DNA of 64,000 nt from Lachnospiraceae bacterium (lineage in GTDB: Bacteria; Bacillota; Clostridia; Lachnospirales; Lachnospiraceae). Numbering within the stretch: position 1 is the first letter of the stretch; every line of letters begins with the position of its first letter. Positions 60,718-64,000 of the stretch are shown piece after piece. The position numbers and the translations under genes were made by a program. Location of the stretch: contig JAFQZU010000035.1 of assembly GCA_017405805.1 (NCBI GenBank), positions 62,001-126,000 of the forward strand. Reading direction: 5' to 3'. The notes under the pieces are model-generated. The model worked only from the letters and a program-made list of their open reading frames with translations. It had not been told where the DNA came from and searched no databases.

Positions 60718-61422
60718 TCAGGCCCGCAGGATGTCCATAAAGGCCCTGGTACGGCCCTCGGCGTCATCGCCAAAGACCGCGGAGCCCGCCACGATCAGGT
60801 CCGCGCCGGCCTCCAGGATCATCGCGGCGTTGTCGGTTTTTACGCCGCCGTCCACCTGGATCCTGAGCGCAGGGTTCCGTTTCTGTGCCTCCGCCCGCAG
60901 CGCCCTGATGCGCTCCGTGGACTCGGGCATATACTTCTGTCCGCCAAAACCGGGCTCCACGGACATGATCAGTACCATCTCCAATTTGTCCAGGAGCGGA
61001 TAGATCTCCTCGAGAGGCGTCCGGGGCTTGACGGAGATCCCGGCCTTGCACCCCAGCGCGTGCAGACGGTCAATGAGCTCCTCGGAAAGCGCGCAGGCCT
61101 TCCCGGGGTCGCGCGGGCCGCCGTAGGCGCCTGCGCCGCCTTCCACGGCTTCGTAGTGGAAGGTAATGCTGTCCGCGCCCGCTTTTACGCAGGCCTCGAA
61201 ATGATCGCCGGGGTTTGTGACCATCAGGTGTACGTCGACCACCTGGTCCGTCATCTGTCTGACGCTGCGGATAATGGGTTCCCCGAAGGAAATCTCGGGT
61301 ACAAAATGCCCGTCCATAACGTCGATATGCATATAGGAGGCGCCGCCTTCTCTGGTCGCAAGGACCTGCCCGCGCAGATCTCCGAAATCAGCGGAGAGAA
61401 TCGATGGTGCAAGTTCATTCAT
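60718..61422 (-). CDS. rpe: Ribulose-phosphate 3-epimerase
   Basis: A 234-residue TIM barrel interconverting ribulose-5-phosphate and xylulose-5-phosphate. Seen are LAPSILSADF, the metal-binding HIDVMDGHFVPEISFG, VDVHLMVTNPGDH, SVEPGFGGQKYMP and VDGGVKTDNA. It is about 12-15 residues longer than usual because of a Gly-rich insert around residues 97-112 (EGGAGAYGGPRDPGKA). It is the last gene after the split transketolase, giving a pentose phosphate unit. Confidence 0.95.
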   Translation of the reverse strand: MNELAPSILSADFGDLRGQVLATREGGASYMHIDVMDGHFVPEISFGEPIIRSVRQMTDQVVDVHLMVTNPGDHFEACVKAGADSITFHYEAVEGGAGAYGGPRDPGKACALSEELIDRLHALGCKAGISVKPRTPLEEIYPLLDKLEMVLIMSVEPGFGGQKYMPESTERIRALRAEAQKRNPALRIQVDGGVKTDNAAMILEAGADLIVAGSAVFGDDAEGRTRAFMDILRA

Positions 61423-61437
61423 GATCGCCGCTCTCCC

Positions 61438-62379
61438 TCACTTCCGGACAAAGTCCCTGACCTGTCTGTAGACGCCCTCGCCGTCCAGTTCAAAGTAATG
61501 CAGAAGGACTGCGGCGGAAGCGGACTCGCCGAAGCGGTCGCGGATGCCGATGCGGCAGAGCCTTGTGGGGCACTTCTCGCTCAGGCACTCCGCCACTGCG
61601 CCGCCCAGGCCGCCCACGATGCTGTGCTCCTCGACCGTCACGACTTTGCCGGTCTTGGAGGCGCTGCGGACCACCAGCTCGTCGTCCAGCGGCTTCACCG
61701 TGCACATGTTGATGACCTCCGCGTCGATCCCGTCCTTCTCCAGCATCTGTGCCGCCTCCATGGCGGACGCGACGCACAGGCCGTTCGCGATGATGGTGAC
61801 GTCCTTTCCCTCGCGCAGGATGGCACCCTTGCCGATCTCGAACTGATGGCCCTCCTCAAAGACGACCGGCACCGCGGCGCGGCCGAAGCGGATATAAACG
61901 GGACCTTCATGCTCGATGGCCGCCTTTACGGCCCATCTGCCCTCCACGTCATCGGCGGGGCACATGACCGTCATGCCGGGAATGGTGCGCATGAGGGCGA
62001 TATCCTCCAGGCACTGGTGGGAGGCGCCGTCCTCGCCTACGCTGATCCCCGCGTGGGTGGCTGCGATCTTCACGTTCAGCTGCGAGTAAGCGACGGAGTT
62101 GCGGATCTGCTCATAGGCCCTGCAGACGGCGAACATGGCGAAGGAACTCGCAAAAACAATATTCCCCGCCGCCGCAAGTCCCGCGGCGATGGACATCATG
62201 TTGCCCTCCGCGATGCCGCAGTTAAAGTGCCGTTCCGGAAAGGCGTCACGGAAGACGGCCGTCTTGGTGGAACCGGCCAGATCGGCGTCCAGGACCACGA
62301 GGTTGGGGATTTTGGCCCCCATCTCCTTCAGGGCCTTGCCATAGCTCTCTCGCGTTGCGATCTTCTTCACGTCACTCAT
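61438..62379 (-). CDS. Transketolase, C-terminal subunit
   Basis: A 313-residue subunit with the pyrimidine-binding and C-terminal domains. The catalytic Glu lies in CGIAEGNMMSIAAGLA; ATHAGISVGEDGASHQ and MTVMCPADDVEG are conserved. With the N-terminal subunit encoded upstream (four-base overlap) it forms transketolase or a transketolase-like enzyme of the pentose phosphate pathway. Confidence 0.93.
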   Translation of the reverse strand: MSDVKKIATRESYGKALKEMGAKIPNLVVLDADLAGSTKTAVFRDAFPERHFNCGIAEGNMMSIAAGLAAAGNIVFASSFAMFAVCRAYEQIRNSVAYSQLNVKIAATHAGISVGEDGASHQCLEDIALMRTIPGMTVMCPADDVEGRWAVKAAIEHEGPVYIRFGRAAVPVVFEEGHQFEIGKGAILREGKDVTIIANGLCVASAMEAAQMLEKDGIDAEVINMCTVKPLDDELVVRSASKTGKVVTVEEHSIVGGLGGAVAECLSEKCPTRLCRIGIRDRFGESASAAVLLHYFELDGEGVYRQVRDFVRK

Positions 62380-63203
62380 AATGTCTCACCGATCCTTTCC
62401 AGATCTGCCATCGCGATCTTGTACTGCTCCTCGTCCGGTGCCTTGCCGTGCCAGGAAACCACGTTTTCCATGAAGGAGACGCCCTTGCCCTTCAAAGTCT
62501 TGCATACGATGACCGAAGGTTTTCCCTTGGTCTCCTTCGCCTCCTTAAAGGCTGCCGCAAGCGCTTCAAAGTCGTGGCCGTCCGCGTGGATCACGTGAAA
62601 ACCGAAGGCCGCGAATTTCTCCCCGATGGGATAAGGGGAGTTGACTTCCTCGAGGGAGCCGTCGATCTGCAGATTGTTGTTGTCGATGATCAGGCACAGG
62701 TTATCCAGCTTCTTGGCGCCGGCAAACATGGCTGCCTCCCATACCTGGCCTTCCTCCAGCTCCCCGTCGCCGAGCAGCGTGTAGGTGCGGTAGTCCCTGT
62801 GCTGGATCCTGGCGGACAGCGCCATGCCCACCGCGGTGGAGACGCCCTGTCCCAGAGACCCCGTGCTCATATCCAGGCCCGGCAGATAACGCATGCAGGG
62901 ATGTCCCTGCAGACGGGAGCCCAGGTGCCGGAAGGTCTTGAGTTCCTCCTTGTCAAAATAACCCTTTTCCGCCATCACCGCGTAGAGTCCGGGGCAGGAA
63001 TGTCCCTTGGAGAGCACGAAGCGGTCCCTGTCGGGATCATCCGGTCTTGCGGGGTTTACATTCATTTCCACCATATAAAGGTATGTATATATTTCCGCCG
63101 ATGAGAGAGCGCCGCCGGGATGTCCCGCCTTAGCGTAAAAACACGCCGTGACGATTCCCTTTCTGACCTCATTGGCTGTCTTTTTCAGTGCCTGTGCGTC
63201 CAT
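62376..63203 (-). CDS. Transketolase, N-terminal (thiamine pyrophosphate) subunit
   Basis: A 275-residue subunit with the TPP/Mg motif GDGELEEGQVWEAAMFAGA followed by CLIIDNNNLQIDG. GHPGGALSSAEIYTYLY and LGQGVSTAVGMALSARI are other conserved blocks. First gene of the transketolase/rpe unit; an AGGAGG site lies six bases before the ATG. Confidence 0.93.
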   Translation of the reverse strand: MDAQALKKTANEVRKGIVTACFYAKAGHPGGALSSAEIYTYLYMVEMNVNPARPDDPDRDRFVLSKGHSCPGLYAVMAEKGYFDKEELKTFRHLGSRLQGHPCMRYLPGLDMSTGSLGQGVSTAVGMALSARIQHRDYRTYTLLGDGELEEGQVWEAAMFAGAKKLDNLCLIIDNNNLQIDGSLEEVNSPYPIGEKFAAFGFHVIHADGHDFEALAAAFKEAKETKGKPSVIVCKTLKGKGVSFMENVVSWHGKAPDEEQYKIAMADLERIGETL

Positions 63204-63254
63204 GTCTTACCTCCTGCGCGCGACAACGTGATGTCGGTTTTTCTCCATAATATA

Positions 63255-63283
63255 ATAATCTACGAAACAAGAGCACAGGTCAA
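63255..63283 (-). promoter_or_regulatory. Promoter of the transketolase operon
   Basis: On the minus strand TTGACC (63283-63278), 17 bases, GATTAT (63260-63255). The start would be about 45 bases before the transketolase ATG. Confidence 0.5.
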
Positions 63284-63372
63284 TGGAAATAATGTACAAG
63301 TGTCTTGTCGTTTTTTCATGTTTAAGGAAATGATTGTATAAATTCCGGGACTCCCCGCGGCAGCCCGTAAAG

Positions 63373-63831
63373 TCACAGGATGTCCTGCAGATCGATCGTA
63401 TACCGGCTCTCGTCCTGCGGGTCGATATGGACCCGGACCTCTTTTCCGATGATTTCTTTCCCCGGATATTTTTCCATCGGCTCGCTTGTAAAAGTCGCCT
63501 CTCTACCGCTCACCGGATCCTTGTACCTGCACAGCACATAGTACTGCTCCCGGCCTCCCTCCATGCGAAGGCCCCGTGTGACGCCCAGTACGCACGCCGT
63601 CAGTTCCCTCGGCAGCGGCTCTTCCCTGATGGCCAGTTTCCTGCCGTCCCAGCAAAGGCTCCGGGAGAGCATCACTGCTCCGCCGACCGCAAAGACGGAT
63701 ACCGGTATGGAGAGGATCCGGAAGATCAGGGGGTTCTTTAATGAGAGGCTGAGTGCGACCGCCACGGCCAGGAAAGCGATGGCGGCGACTGCGAGCGCTG
63801 TGCCGAGCGCGGCTCTTTTTTTGTTGTTCAT
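63373..63831 (-). CDS. Small two-helix membrane protein, unknown function
   Basis: A 152-residue protein with helices at about 8-30 and 36-55 and a C-terminal beta-rich domain (YYVLCRYKDPVSGREATFTSEPM.. VRVHIDPQDESRYTIDL). The pattern resembles DUF3592-like proteins with two helices; not certain. GAGGAAAA precedes the ATG. It stands alone upstream of the transketolase operon, 170 bases from it. Confidence 0.65.
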   Translation of the reverse strand: MNNKKRAALGTALAVAAIAFLAVAVALSLSLKNPLIFRILSIPVSVFAVGGAVMLSRSLCWDGRKLAIREEPLPRELTACVLGVTRGLRMEGGREQYYVLCRYKDPVSGREATFTSEPMEKYPGKEIIGKEVRVHIDPQDESRYTIDLQDIL

Positions 63832-63977
63832 ACTATTTTCCTCACGATCACAATGGCAGCAGGCACTTTGGGGACTTGTATATTTTTATACTTTTCTGCT
63901 ATTCTATAGGAGTAGCGTCACTGACCCGCTGCAAAAACCATCGAATGATCTTATCATAACATATAAAGGAGTTTGCG

Positions 63978-64000
63978 ATGACTTTTACCTGTACTGACGG
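63978..64000 (+). CDS. Start of a plus-strand gene cut by the window edge
   Basis: An ATG at 63978 with AAAGGAG eight bases upstream opens a frame reading MTFTCTD to the end of the window. Upstream, TTGTAT (63876-63881) and TATTCT (63900-63905) with 18 bases between could be a promoter. Seven codons are too few for a functional call. Confidence 0.5.

Overview
The window looks like chromosome of a GC-rich anaerobic Firmicute of class Clostridia, most likely a gut Lachnospiraceae or close relative. The evidence is family content, strong AGGAGG-type ribosome binding sites and Gram-positive surface biology. Examples are transketolase split into two genes, DUF4317, DUF554 and DUF2974 proteins, sigma-54, a two-domain PPK2, clostripain-type peptidases, lipoproteins, and a SPDTG sorting signal on a C1A protease. 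No rRNA, tRNA, phage, IS transposase or CRISPR array was recognised.

Layout. 1-2.7 kb: a queuosine-precursor operon (queD-queE-folE-queC, minus strand) with a good promoter, a candidate preQ1-I riboswitch and an attenuator in its leader. 2.7-8.5 kb: a minus-strand run of a UBA-like membrane protein, an OmpR-type two-component system, uridine phosphorylase, a phosphohexomutase and a DUF554 membrane protein. 8.6-11.8 kb: cytidine deaminase and a large sortase-anchored papain-like protease. 12-20 kb: metabolic genes with local regulators (LysR/hydrolase pair, AraC with sugar isomerase and Gfo/Idh oxidoreductase, aldo-keto reductase, FMN protein, threonine aldolase), plus a 28-residue membrane peptide gene. 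20-22 kb: MATE exporter and SH3 lipoprotein.

22-31 kb is the accessory part. Four intergenic arrays of long palindromic repeats (22.2, 25.9, 29.8 and 30.5 kb) form two families. Each family has two copies in opposite orientation, nested around a small-gene islet. The islet holds two zinc-ribbon membrane paralogs, a DUF3592-like protein, an AT-richer HipA-like kinase without HipB, and an FMN-binding protein. A related but distinct structured element with a perfect 25-bp terminal inverted repeat lies at 59.8-60.0 kb, and a simpler one at 11.9 kb.

30.7-52.4 kb is one uninterrupted minus-strand run of thirteen genes, every gap under 30 bases. It begins at an extended -10 promoter just past a strong terminator. 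Its first part looks like an undescribed cell-envelope module. It contains a membrane protein, an HExxH metallopeptidase lipoprotein, a clostripain-family (C11) lipoprotein, two secreted proteins sharing a repeated beta-rich module with the C11 protein, and two membrane proteins with Rossmann (TrkA-N-like) domains and RyR-like C-termini. One of these two is a K+ channel. DUF2974, an ABCG-like transporter, polyphosphate:AMP phosphotransferase, sigma-54 and an ABC exporter follow.

52.4-64 kb: a 3D-domain secreted protein; an operon of a hydrolase, a CAP protein, Nudix, an unknown protein and MscS; an S1-domain protein; DUF4317; rhomboid; the transketolase N/C plus ribulose-phosphate epimerase operon; a small membrane protein; and the first codons of a plus-strand gene at the right edge.
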